Shown here one piece after another: positions 1 to 10,376 of a stretch of DNA of 64,000 nt; the first letter of the stretch is position 1, and every line of letters begins with the position of its first letter. The stretch is from Lolium rigidum. Lineage: Eukaryota; Streptophyta; Magnoliopsida; Poales; Poaceae. Where the stretch lies: contig NC_061514.1 of NCBI RefSeq assembly GCF_022539505.1, positions 217,271,837 through 217,335,836 on the forward strand. The letters run 5' to 3'. The position numbers and the translations under genes were made by a program. Under the pieces are notes generated by a model, which was given only the letters and a program-made list of their open reading frames with translations, ran no database searches and was not told the DNA's origin.

Positions 1-3000
1 GCGAAGATGAGGATACGGAGGAGTACATGGAGCACTCCGAGGAGGACACCTCCTCAAGCACCGCGGATGTGGAGGAACATGTGGAGCTCGACACCGACTA
101 TGGCTCCGCGAGCGTCACCGACATGACCGACATCGAGGAGCTCTACATCAACAATGGCTCCTCAAGCATGGACGACATGGTGGAGCAACGCCACGCCTAC
201 GACATCGACACCATGGCGGAGCCTCACCTAGTCACCTACTTGGCCAATGGAGCTACATATGAAGATAGAGGACCTCAACGATGGCACCATCATATGGATC
301 ATCAAGAGCGTCCCCAACATGATCGCCATCGACACACTTCTTCGAGCTCCACAAGGCGCCACCATGAGAGTGCTTATGCACAAGATCGTCGACTTCAAGT
401 ACACCATATGGAGCATCAAGAGCGTCCCCATCATGAGCGTCATCGACACTCTTCTCCAAGCTCAACAAGGCGCCGCAAGCAACATGCCGAGTCGCATGAG
501 CCATCATCTAGGAATGGCAAGGACCGTCATCGACATACGTCACCACATAAGCTTCGCCGCCACAAGCCACTTCATGATCGCCATCGCCCAACATCTTCCA
601 CGAGTCTTCGACGGCACCACTCAAACCATGGTGATGATGCACAAAGACGAGAGCCTCGACATGAAGGCGACAAACACCTTGATAGGGTGCCTACCACTCC
701 AAGGATAGAAAGTGCACATCGAGCATACCTTCCTCATAAGGCGACTTCCACCTCTTGTGCCACCACCACAATGGCCTCTACCTCGTCACGTGCCTATGGA
801 CTCCGATGCTACAAGTGCAAGCAACAAGGCCACCCTCCACGGGAATGTCCCAATCTCCTATGTGAGGTGTGCAAGGCCAAGGGTCATATGGCATGGCAAT
901 GCACAACGCCAAGCGCCAAGAAGCTCTACTTCGACAAGCTCAATACACAAGTCTCCAAGATGCCACCACTTGTGGACGACTTAGGAGGCGAGGAAGTTGA
1001 GCATGGTGAGCATGGGATTCTCCCTTCACCTACGGAGGCGCATGGAGTTGAGATGGTTGAGCATGGGATTTTCCCTTCAACCAAGGAGGCGCATGGAGAT
1101 GAGGAAGTAGAGCCTACTCCCCTATGCTTCATTGATGAGTTGGTACCAATCCCATGTGAGGATGAGAGCCACTTAGCCCACTTGAGTGAGAGTGATAGTG
1201 AGTTGAGTGACTTCCACCCCATATGCGAGTTTGAGTGCTTCCATTTGGAGGACATGAGTGATACACTAAGTGAGTTGAGAGAGGTAGATGATAGGTCCAT
1301 GGAGGACATGGCTTTTGCTAACACATTAACCTCTCCCTCGTTTGTGTCTTCTTATGTTGCACTAGGTTCCACGGAGGACGAGTTCCCGCTCATGGAGGCT
1401 ATGTACATGGTGCATGAAGATGATGATATCTCACCATGCTTGCTCCAAGATGGACATGTCGACCACATGTATCCTCCTACTTCCACAACACCTACCTCAA
1501 ATGAGTCGGCCTACAAAGGTAACAACATAGGTGTTGATGATGCCATGATCCCACTAGTGGACATGATGACTTATGAGTGCATGCATGATCTTGATGATAC
1601 ATTTGCTACGTCACATGCTACTTTCACTTTCCCATGTGATGCTTTGTTTGATAACATTGTTGATCATGTGAATTTGATTGCTTGTGATACCATGACCATG
1701 CCATGCTATGAGAGCTTCACATTTTCCCCGCTTGCTTGCAATGATAATGATTATGATCATGCTAGTGTTGTGACACCCTTGATGAACACTTGCTCTTTAC
1801 ATAGGGTCGTCGACAACAATGATAACATGTTCCACATGCTTTGCCCCAAATGTTTACACCATTCCACGATCCTTGCATCCAAGATTGTGAACAATTGCTC
1901 TTTCTTATGCTTGGTATGCAAGAATGATTATTTCATTGTCCATGAGATGGCCCCCATAGCCTTCTCTATTTTTGATGATCATGAGTTACCACATGCCATG
2001 AATGCACCTTCTTGCCATATGCACCATCGCCATGCATTTCATACTATCTTGATTGACACTAATGGTGATGTGCACAAGTCATGGAACATCATGATGGATG
2101 ATGTGTTCCTCTACCATGCACACACGCTCTTTGTTCTCTCTATTGTGTGTATAGGTACCCGCACGACAACTTCCACCGCTACGGAGCATGAGCTCACGAA
2201 ACGCGCAATTGAGAGCTACCCCATCAAGGATCCAACCCATGGGAATCACACCAAAGAGTATGTTCCCACAAGCCTTCGCCCTCATGTGTTTCCGGTTTGC
2301 CTTGTCGAGTTTCCGGTTTGGTCCAACTCCTCGTCAACTCTCTTGCTTCTTATGCAACATATCTTGACACATCTTGTTGGCACAATGGTTGTTGTATGTC
2401 TTGATGTTATCATCATACACTCCGAGAATCTCAAGGACCATGTCATACATGTGAGAGACACCTTATGCATCTTGTGCCACATGTCACACAAAAAGTTGCT
2501 CTTCTTTGGATTTTTCATTTCATCTTTGGCATTGGCATTGGATTCTTTGACACTTGAGGATACCCATACTAGGCTCACGCCAACCATACTCTCCCAAACT
2601 CGAAGCCTCCATCGCGTTGCCATTGCACATAACAATTTTTCCCCAAATTTTGCCGCCGATACTTGCCTTTTGTTTGTTCCATTTGCTTGGGACAAGGCTA
2701 CACCACACATTTTTGACACCATACAACTCTTACATGCACAAATTTTTGCCCTTCCACATGTTGGGTACACCCACACTATTTTGGTTCCCATTTTTGCCAA
2801 ATGCCTCTTGGAGAAACGACTTGATGCTTCGTATTTGATTGAGAGCCTCTTGTTCGCCGGTCACCCAATTGGCATCCACAAGCTTTCCTTTCGCAAGTTG
2901 TTTTTCCCCACGATCTTCTTCGACCGAGACTTTGTTCCTCCACCACTACATGGGAGACCCGTCATGGACTACAACAAGGACGCCCGCACCAATCCTTCTC

Positions 3001-3080
3001 GGATCTCTCGCCACATCATGGAGATGAGGAGAAACAAGAGTCGAGGACGACTCTTCCCCAAGGGGGGGGAGATGATGTAG
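1..3080 (+). CDS. Large His/Arg-rich double zinc-knuckle protein of E1, 5'-partial
   Basis: The frame is open from base 3; the first ATG in the window is at 27 (1017 codons), but codons upstream align with the D protein, so the true start is probably outside. Visible parts in order: an acidic N-terminus; a basic His/Arg/Ser tract (about residues 90-230); two retroviral-type zinc knuckles near residue 261 (CYKCKQQGHPPREC, then CEVCKAKGHMAWQC); an acidic middle; and at residues 606-631 a CX2C-X18-CX2C motif (CPKC...CLVC) containing NNCSF. It then runs through hydrophobic segments to the LTR. Zinc knuckles suggest a nucleic-acid-binding, gag-like role (inference). The last codons read RLFPKGGEMM, which is the SRTT...GGDD tail seen in D and in CRM-like pol but in a shifted frame, so a frameshift lies near 3030. 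I know no family for the rest. Confidence 0.7.
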   Translation, partial: EDEDTEEYMEHSEEDTSSSTADVEEHVELDTDYGSASVTDMTDIEELYINNGSSSMDDMVEQRHAYDIDTMAEPHLVTYLANGATYEDRGPQRWHHHMDHQERPQHDRHRHTSSSSTRRHHESAYAQDRRLQVHHMEHQERPHHERHRHSSPSSTRRRKQHAESHEPSSRNGKDRHRHTSPHKLRRHKPLHDRHRPTSSTSLRRHHSNHGDDAQRREPRHEGDKHLDRVPTTPRIESAHRAYLPHKATSTSCATTTMASTSSRAYGLRCYKCKQQGHPPRECPNLLCEVCKAKGHMAWQCTTPSAKKLYFDKLNTQVSKMPPLVDDLGGEEVEHGEHGILPSPTEAHGVEMVEHGIFPSTKEAHGDEEVEPTPLCFIDELVPIPCEDESHLAHLSESDSELSDFHPICEFECFHLEDMSDTLSELREVDDRSMEDMAFANTLTSPSFVSSYVALGSTEDEFPLMEAMYMVHEDDDISPCLLQDGHVDHMYPPTSTTPTSNESAYKGNNIGVDDAMIPLVDMMTYECMHDLDDTFATSHATFTFPCDALFDNIVDHVNLIACDTMTMPCYESFTFSPLACNDNDYDHASVVTPLMNTCSLHRVVDNNDNMFHMLCPKCLHHSTILASKIVNNCSFLCLVCKNDYFIVHEMAPIAFSIFDDHELPHAMNAPSCHMHHRHAFHTILIDTNGDVHKSWNIMMDDVFLYHAHTLFVLSIVCIGTRTTTSTATEHELTKRAIESYPIKDPTHGNHTKEYVPTSLRPHVFPVCLVEFPVWSNSSSTLLLLMQHILTHLVGTMVVVCLDVIIIHSENLKDHVIHVRDTLCILCHMSHKKLLFFGFFISSLALALDSLTLEDTHTRLTPTILSQTRSLHRVAIAHNNFSPNFAADTCLLFVPFAWDKATPHIFDTIQLLHAQIFALPHVGYTHTILVPIFAKCLLEKRLDASYLIESLLFAGHPIGIHKLSFRKLFFPTIFFDRDFVPPPLHGRPVMDYNKDARTNPSRISRHIMEMRRNKSRGRLFPKGGEMM

Positions 3081-4161
3081 CCCCGGTCACCGACGTCGCT
3101 ACACCAAGACCATCAAGTGCAACCCCGCCTATCGTCGACGCTACACCATGGCCAAAGAGTCCCCCAAGTGGACCTTCAACCCTAACCCACGCTACACGCG
3201 TCAAGGTGAACTCCTTCCTCTCGATACTCGACCTCGTAGATACCTTGAATGGAATGCTACCTCATGTCGGCATGTTATATGTCATTAGGTACAAGAGTCA
3301 TCGAGGACCGGAGAGGAGGAACACCCATGGTGCAAGGAAGCGAGGGAAGGGAAGAGGAGCCATTCATCATGGTGCAAGGAAGAAGGAAGAAGAAGAAGAA
3401 GGAAGGAAGAATGAAGGAAGAAGGAAGGAAGAGGAAGAAGAAGCGGGAGGAGGAAGGCCGGCCGGTCACAGGCCCGGTTGACCGGCCCCCTGACCGGCCC
3501 ACCCGGTCACAGGCCCGGTTGACCGGCCCCCTGACCGGCCCGACCGGTTTTCGACCGAACGACGACCGGTGCCATCCGGACGCAATCCCGGGCTCCCGAA
3601 GCCTCGCCCGGTCACCGCCCGGTCCAGAATCCGGTTGTGAACCGGATGGACCGGTCCCAGGCCCGGTCAGACCGGCCCTGTGACCGGATTCGTCGGGTTT
3701 GACCCACCAACTTGTACCTTTTCGACCCATGCTGCCTTGTATGCCTATATAAGCCCCCAGGTCGCCCCCTTACCTCCTTAGACAAGATTTAGGCTTAGAC
3801 ATGGATTTGAGCTTTGTCTCCCTAGGGTTTCATCCCCTTTGTATCAAGGCTACCCTTGTTGGATGATTGGATTTGTGAGTGTGAGATTCTAGTGCTACCC
3901 ACTCTCTCTCCCACTCCTAGATTCATCTCCCTCACCGATCTCTCACTCCGGGATTCTACCGCGCGTCTCTCCCGGGTTGATTCTATTGGCGTGGTCCATC
4001 GAGCCACGGGGGTAAGTATCGATTGTATCGGGTTGGTGTGCGTGCGTGAGTTCTTCGTGTTCTTCGTGTTCATCGTGTTCTTCGCGCTCTCCATCCTCAT
4101 CCCCTTTGGATTTCGGGTCAACCGCAAGATCGGGCCACAAACGGGGTCTTAGACCTCATCA
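3073..4161 (+). repeat. 3' LTR of E1
   Basis: Begins TGATG and ends CATCA, after a G-rich polypurine tract. The first part, read from 3075, encodes a tail (VKVNSFL ... MLYVIRYK) like that in the LTRs of the CRM-like elements. A GTACCTTTTCGACC block is followed by TATATAA at 3746-3752 and a CCCAGG element. No target duplication can be checked because the 5' end is outside the window. Confidence 0.82.
3455..3680 (+). promoter_or_regulatory. CCGG-rich palindromic repeat block in U3 of E1 LTR
   Basis: Contains many copies of ACCGG/CCGGT and GGCCCGGT, including two near-identical copies of GGTCACAGGCCCGGTTGACC around 3466 and 3510. The block ends about 70 bases before the TATA box. It may be an enhancer or a methylation target; this is inference. 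Confidence 0.5.
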
Positions 4162-5724
4162 CTCCCCCCAACCTTTGCTTACACAAGCCATGGCTAACCG
4201 AATCCTTCGGGTGCCGTCCAACAATCACAAACCATGGAGGAGTGTCTATTTAAGTTTAATTAATTCGGGACTGGGAATCCCATTGCCAGCTCTTTTTGCA
4301 AAATTATTGGATAAGCGGATGTGCCACTATTCCATATGAGAGTCCGTCAAAAGTAAATGACAAGGTTGAAAGCTAAACACCACATACTTCCTCATGAGCT
4401 ATGAAACATTAACACAAATTAAGAAGCATTTTGAAGATTTTAAAGGTAGCGCATGAGAATTTACTTGGAATGGTTTGAAATTCCATGCATAGGTATTTAT
4501 GGTGGACACTCTGGAATAACTTGGTTTTCATGTGTTTGGAGGCACGAGCAGCGTTCCCGCTCAGTACAAGTGAAGGCTAGCAAAAAGACTAGGGAGCGAC
4601 AAATCAAGAGAGCAAGAATCGTCATAATCATGCTTGCGGCAAAATAAATTAACTGAGGCATAAAAGTGATACAAGAACTCTGAAGCAATGTAAATCATTG
4701 AGGCTTAATTGACTCTTGTTCAGTCATATGCATGCGTGAGCATGTGCCAAGTCGATATAAATGAATTATTCAGAAGAGGATACCACAATGCCATACTTAC
4801 TTATGAATAAAACAATGCAAGCAAACATCCATGACATGCTACTCATATTAATAGGTTGGAGCTAAACATGAGAGATCATAAACTACTAGACTTTCTCAAA
4901 TAACATATACCTCACATGAACCAACTAAGCATGCTCACATGGATGAGTATATGTACAAAAATGAAAACGAATAGAGTTCATACCAGCCTCTCACCACAAT
5001 CAGATTGTCGTAGATCGTCATTATTGCCTTTTCACTTGTGTAGCTTGGATAATATGAAATGAAAACCACGCTCCAGCCACCGAAGACCATTGAACTCATG
5101 ATGAACTTTACAAACCAAAGAAGAACAGCAAATATTTTTGGTGTTTTCGAATTTGAGAACAAGAACAAAAGGAAACAAGCAAACAAAGCAAAATCTTTTT
5201 GGGTTTTCTTATAGCAAACTAGCAATAGCAAATAAAGCGAAACAAATGCAAAAACCAAGATAAACAAATGATGAAGAGAAACAACAGAAATATTTTTGGT
5301 CTTTTTGTGTTTTGGGAAAGAAACAAAGTGAAAACAAGAAATAGCAAACTAAAAGAAACACAGAAAAGCGAGATGGCAGAAATCTGCCAAAGCTTGACAG
5401 CAGTACAGAAATCGATTTTTACAAAAATCTTACGTTGCTCAGTTCGAAAAGTGTTCAACTAATGAAAGTTAGATAACAACCTGGGGAACATGCACAAAAA
5501 TTTTCAACTCAAAATACTGTTCTGGCTGGGCACACGAATTTTTACGGTAACAGCCCAGAATCTGTTTTCAGGCAGCACTTCCCCAAATATCATCTTCCTC
5601 TCATTGGAAAACCACTCAAACAAACTAAACAAGTATATACAAGTATCCAGCAATCATAATATGCAAAGAATGAGTGATGCCGGTATAACTCCCCCCAAGC
5701 TTAGGCTTTTGGCCTAAGTGGAGT
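4162..5724 (-). other. 3' untranslated internal region of element G
   Basis: AT-rich with no convincing gene. A purine tract (AAGCTTGGGGGGAG on the minus strand, near 5690) follows the envelope-position ORF, and another (AAGGTTGGGGGGAG) lies at 4162-4175 beside the E1 insertion. Open frames around 4935-5458 are Phe/Leu/Ser-rich low-complexity readings of A-rich DNA and are not called as genes. Confidence 0.6.
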
Positions 5725-6864
5725 TCAACCCCAACGAGGGTCGTTCCTCGCCGGTGGGTAGTCCATGGAGTAGTCATAGTAAAGCTCCCGCGCAGAAGAA
5801 AAGCGTGGAGGCTCCGCATATCCACCATGTTGATGCGAGGAACTTGCTGCATCGGATGATGAGTCGAGGTGCTCCTCGACCTCTATGTCGTCTCTTGCAT
5901 GTTGGCCTCCTCTCTCTATATGTGCATCCAAGTGCACCTTCCGTGACCGACCAATCTCCCCTGGAATCACGGTTAGACAAAACAAGCGCAGCAATCTTAC
6001 TAGTTTCTCGCTTTTCTTAGTTATTCTCCAAACTTTCTTATAAAATATCATCTTATAATACAGGTTACCCAAGTTGGAGGAATCTGAAACAAATTCATGT
6101 TTAATCATAGAGGCTATGTCAAGTTTTTCTATGGGGAACGGAATATCAAAATGATGAGGTTCTACATTATGAAAAGCTAGTAAACGGGAGGCGATGAGGC
6201 CTCCACACATTCCACCTTTCTCACGGTTAGTAGCAAGTCTATAAGCTATTAATGCCCCCAAATTATAAGACCTACTATTTTGCAAGGTCTGCAGCCTAGA
6301 AAAGTCAAATCCGGGATAGAAAGTTTACTACCAATCCTTTTGGCGAGAACGCATTTGGTAATAAAATAAGCAAAGTAGCGGATAGCCGGGAGCTGAATAC
6401 TAGTGATTTTACCACTTTCACCTGAGAAACTCAGTCCATCGCAAATCATCTTGTAAAGATCCGAGAGTTCTTGCGGCGATCCCCTTATCTTCTCGCACGA
6501 CCCCCATTGCGGTATTCTAATTGCTGCACAAAAAGCACTAAATGGCAAGTTGACAGCTTTATTGTAAATTTTATACTCGGACCGTGGGGTTAGATCGCGA
6601 CCAATTAAACTTGAAGTCCTGCACAAAAGCCATAGTTAATTTTACATATTGTCTTGGCTCTCCTTCAACAAAGTCACTCAGCCCCGCACGAGAAATTAGA
6701 GTTTGAACATCTTCAAATATCCCCGCGCTTCTCATGAAATCCGCGCACGGGTAGTAAGAGGGGTATACTCCCTCTTCACGATTGACTACCATAACTTGTT
6801 GGACTTCCAATTCTTGCTGGTTCAAGTGATATCTATTCCATTCCATTTTCTGAAATTTCAACAA
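5725..6864 (-). pseudogene. Athila envelope-position ORF (plant transposon protein type), frameshifted
   Basis: Three overlapping minus-strand frames (6864-6571, 6626-6249, 6285-5725) together read as one protein of about 370 residues, so at least two frameshifts are present. Recognisable stretches are YPCADFMRSAGI, IPQWGSCEKIRG, SIQLPAIRYFAYFITKCVL and NREKGGMCGGLIASRLLA. These are typical of the ORF that grass Athila elements carry between pol and the 3' LTR, a domain often labelled a putative plant transposon protein. No signal peptide or clear membrane anchor is visible, so the historical name env-like does not imply a working envelope. Its function is unknown. Confidence 0.7.
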
Positions 6865-7627
6865 CCAATATAAAAGTTTGATTTGGTGACATAAAATTGA
6901 GGGAAACTACCATAGGAACTTGCTAGAGTACTAATCATGCATCAAAACTAATTTCTACCAATTAGAACAAGCATGCAAGCTCACTAAACATGTTACCTAC
7001 AGCAGAAAAATATTCAAGATATACTCAACCAAACAAAATTCTACTTGGATGGGTGGAGGAGTCACATACCGAAGAGCAAATGTGCCAAATTTCAGACAGA
7101 AATCTGGGCTGAGCAAAGAGATCGAGAAATCTGGAGCTCCGGAGCAAAAACGCGAGAGAGATGAACTTGGTACGAGTTTTTTCGGGAGAGAGAAGGTGCT
7201 CGGGAGAAAGAGATGACAAAGTGGGGCGAGGGGAGCCCACACCACATGGTGGCGCGGCCACCTCCTTGGCCGCGTGGCCCGGTGGTGTGGCGCCCTCCGG
7301 TGCCCCACAGGTCATCCTCCGGTGCTCCCAGTGCCTCGTCGAAAAATAGGACCAACGGTATAATTTTTGTGAATTTTTGAAAACTTTGAAAAACGCACAT
7401 TTCTGGGTATTAAGTTTATTATTACTGGCCAGGAAATTTTTTGAAATCTCAAATCAATTAAGAAACTTTGCAAATTAAAAGTGCTACAGCAACTAGAGCA
7501 AGTGGAGGAAGAAAGAGATGTTGTTTACCTCCTCTATGCATATAAAAGGTATTTGTTAACAAGGTTGATCAAGTCTTGCCACCAAATAAATTTTACATAG
7601 CATATGAAGAAATAAACCTCAAATCAA
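6865..7627 (-). other. Spacer between gag-protease and envelope-position ORF of G
   Basis: No coding domain recognised. A GC-rich patch at about 7200-7330 (CACACCACATGGTGGCGCGG) resembles the GC-rich island inside the 5' LTR of the same element (about 11470-11560). This is where RT, RNase H and integrase would be expected; all are missing. Confidence 0.55.
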
Positions 7628-10289
7628 TCATGTTACCTTGAATTGTATTGATATGGATCCAATAACAAGAGTTTGATATTCTTCTTTAGGCTCATATATA
7701 GGACAATCGATGGTTCCCACTTTGATAGTTCTCACATGAGAGATAGTATTAACTCCGCACGCTTTTTCAATCCTCTTGGGGAAATAGACGGTGTGTTCCT
7801 TATCATCAACATTGAAAGTAACCTTTCCTTTGTTGCAATCAATAACAGCCCCTGCGGTGTTAAGAAAAGGTCTCCCAAGAATAATAGACATATTATCATC
7901 TTCGAGCATTTCCAATACAACAAAATCAGTTAATATCAAGCGGTTAGTAGTAACTTGAACAGGAACATTCTCACATATACCAACAGGAATAGCAGTAGAT
8001 TTATCAGCCATTTGCAAAGATATATCAGTAGGTATCAACTTATCTAAGTAAAGTCTCTTATAAAGAGAAAAAGGCATAACACTAACACCGGCTCCCAAGT
8101 CACATAGAGCAGTTTTGACATAATTATTCTTAATAGAACAAGGAATAGTAGGTATACCTGGGTCGCCCAACTTCTTTGGAATTTTGCCATTGAAAGAGTA
8201 ATTAGCAAGCATAGTAGAAATTTCCTCATTGGGGATTTTCCTTTTGTTAGTAACAATATCTTTCATATACTTTGAATAAGGAGGCAATTTAATAGCATCA
8301 GTTAAAGGGATTTGCAAGAATAAAGGTTTCATCCAATCACAGAATTTATTATAGTGTTCCTCTTCCTTTGATTTTAGTTTCTTAGCAGGAAAAGGCATTG
8401 GCTTTTGCACCCAAGGTTCTCTTTCATTACCATGTTTCTCAGTAATAAAATCTTCTTTAGTATACTTTTTATTTTTAGCATGCTTTTCAGGTTCTTCTTC
8501 AACCTCTTCTTTATCAAGAGTATCATTCTTATCATTATCTTTATCATTATCATGTTCATTACCACTTTCAGTTTCAGCATCAGAAATAGAAATACTATTA
8601 GGATCATTAACGGGTTCAGAGGATTCTACAACATTTTTATGTTTCTTTTTCTTTTTCTTCTTAGAATGAGCACTAGGTTCAATGCGTTGAGAATCTTGTT
8701 CAATTCTTTTGGGATGCCCTTCAGGATATAGAGGATCCTGGGTAGAGACACCACCTCTAGTTGTTACTTCATAAGCATGTTTCTCTTTAGAATTATTCCC
8801 TAACAAGTCATTTTGCACTTTAGTGAGTTGATCAATTTGAGTCTGAATCATTTGAAAATGTTTGACAAGCATCTTAACATCATTGGAGGTTCTCTCCACA
8901 ATATCATGCAATTGACTAATAGCTTGAGAATTTTCCATTAAATGATTCTCTACTCTCATATTAAAATTTTCTTGCTTAACAATATAATTATCAAACTCAT
9001 CTAAGCATTGTGCAGGAGGTTTTGAATATGGAATATCTTCCCTAGTAAAGCGTTGAAGGGAATTTACCTCAATCATGGATGAAGGGGGAATTATCTCACA
9101 TATATCTTCTATTGGAGGTAGATTCTTCACATCTTCGGATTTAATACCTTTCTCCTTGAGAGACTTCTTGGCTTCCCTCATATCTTCATCATTCAATTTA
9201 ATTAAACCCCTCTTCTTCACTATTGGCGTTGGAGTTGGTTCAGGTGTATTCCAATCATCATAATTCCGGCCTATTTTAGCCAATAATTCTTCAGCGTCGT
9301 CTGGAGTTCTTTTCCTGAAAACACAACCAGCACAACTATCCAGGTATGCCCTAGACTCAATGGTTAATCCACTATAAAATATATCAAGTAAATCATGCTT
9401 TTCTAAATCATGGTCAGGCAAAGCTCTAATAAGAGAGCAAAATCTCGCCCAAGCCTCAGGCAATTTCTCTTCATCTCCCTGATCAAAATTATAAACTCTC
9501 TGCAAAGCAGCATGTTGAGCACTAGCAGGAAAGTATTTGCGGAAGAAAACATCAAGCAATTCTTTCGGACTTTTAATAGAATTAGGTGGCAAATTATTAT
9601 ACCAAGTTTTAGCGTCATCCTTCAATGAGAATGGAAATATTTTAGCAACAAAGTAAGTACGCTTCTTAACATCATCAGAAAACAAGCTACTCAAAGTAGA
9701 TAACTCGATCATGTGTTCAACAAGACTTTCTTTTTCGAGTACCACAAAAAGGTGTTTTCTCAACAATAGCTATATGAGATAGATCAAGAGAAAAATCATA
9801 ATCTTTATCCCTAATGTTTATAGGAGATGTGGCAAATTTAGGATCAGGAGACAATTTATATCTAACAGTGTGTTCTGCAAGCAACTTTTTAATTTTTCTT
9901 GCATCAGTAGTAGCATTACATTTTTCAATAAAATCATCATCAAGCTCCACATAATCTTCCTCAAGATCATCACTAGAGTATTCAAGTTCAGGTGAACTAA
10001 CAGGTGTAGTAGCATCAGGAGTTTCAGTATTTTCAATTTGTCTAGATTTAGCAATTGTAGCATCTAGAAAAGATCCCAATGAACCACTATCATCAAGCAC
10101 AGCAGAAACATTATCAATATTATGAGAGTGTTCAGATTCAGCAGATGTACCCGCATGCGAAGCATGTGGCGGTGAAACAAGTTTATCAATCACGGATGGT
10201 GAATCAAGTGTAGCGGAGGTACTCGGAATTGTACCTTTTCTTGTAGTGGATGGTAATATGGCGATCTTAGTATCGCGAGGTTTACCCAT
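7628..10289 (-). pseudogene. Athila gag-protease, one frameshift
   Basis: Two overlapping minus-strand frames (10289-9717 and 9766-7628) make one gag-protease of about 890 residues with a frameshift near 9740. The first frame is an acidic, Ser/Thr-rich N-terminus. The second opens with the retrotransposon gag domain (KTWYNNLPPNSIKSPKELLD, LDSCAGCVFRKRTPDDAEEL), then a lysine/glutamate-rich linker with a KKKKKK run. Near its C-terminus is a retropepsin-like site (LCDLGAGVSVMP) with a flap/ILG region (SIILGRPFL). The DLG in place of the usual D-T/S-G is common in plant gypsy proteases. The frame ends at 7628 with no reverse transcriptase following. Capsid/nucleocapsid and protease roles follow from the family. 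Confidence 0.8.
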
Positions 10290-10349
10290 GATGGAGAATT
10301 TGCAGCGAACAATATTAATCCAAGTGAACTTCCAAATAAAGCTATGCTC

Positions 10350-10366
10350 ACCGGCAACGGCGCCAG
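10350..10366 (-). other. Primer-binding site of G
   Basis: On the minus strand the sequence reads TGGCGCCGTTGCCGG about 10 bases after the LTR end; this is the usual Athila primer site. Confidence 0.75.
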
Positions 10367-10376
10367 AAAATAGTCT

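Larger units (their letters stand above)
1..4161 (+). mobile_element. Non-autonomous LTR retrotransposon E1 (3' part, truncated by window edge)
   Basis: One long zinc-knuckle ORF is followed by a purine tract (about 3061-3072) and a 1.09-kb LTR that begins TGATGTAG and ends CTCATCA. The LTR matches the one at 12651-13615, which is followed by a tRNA-Met-like primer site. No reverse transcriptase, RNase H or integrase is encoded in the visible 3 kb. The ORF is homologous to that of element D at 34990. The element lies inside the 3' internal region of the Athila-like element to its right; its own 5' LTR and the matching target duplication are left of the window. Confidence 0.8.

Noticed and set aside
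3275..3730. Frames across the CCGG-rich LTR block of E1 (both strands)
   Set aside because: Open because of GC-rich repeats; no domain; U3 of an LTR. Only the conserved tail before the block is treated as coding-derived.
4935..5458. Minus-strand frames rich in Phe, Leu and Ser that look like membrane proteins
   Set aside because: They are readings of AAACAAA-rich DNA in the 3' untranslated part of an Athila element.
7032..7400. Overlapping frames across the GC-rich patch in element G
   Set aside because: All three frames stay open because of composition; no match to RT, RNase H or integrase motifs.
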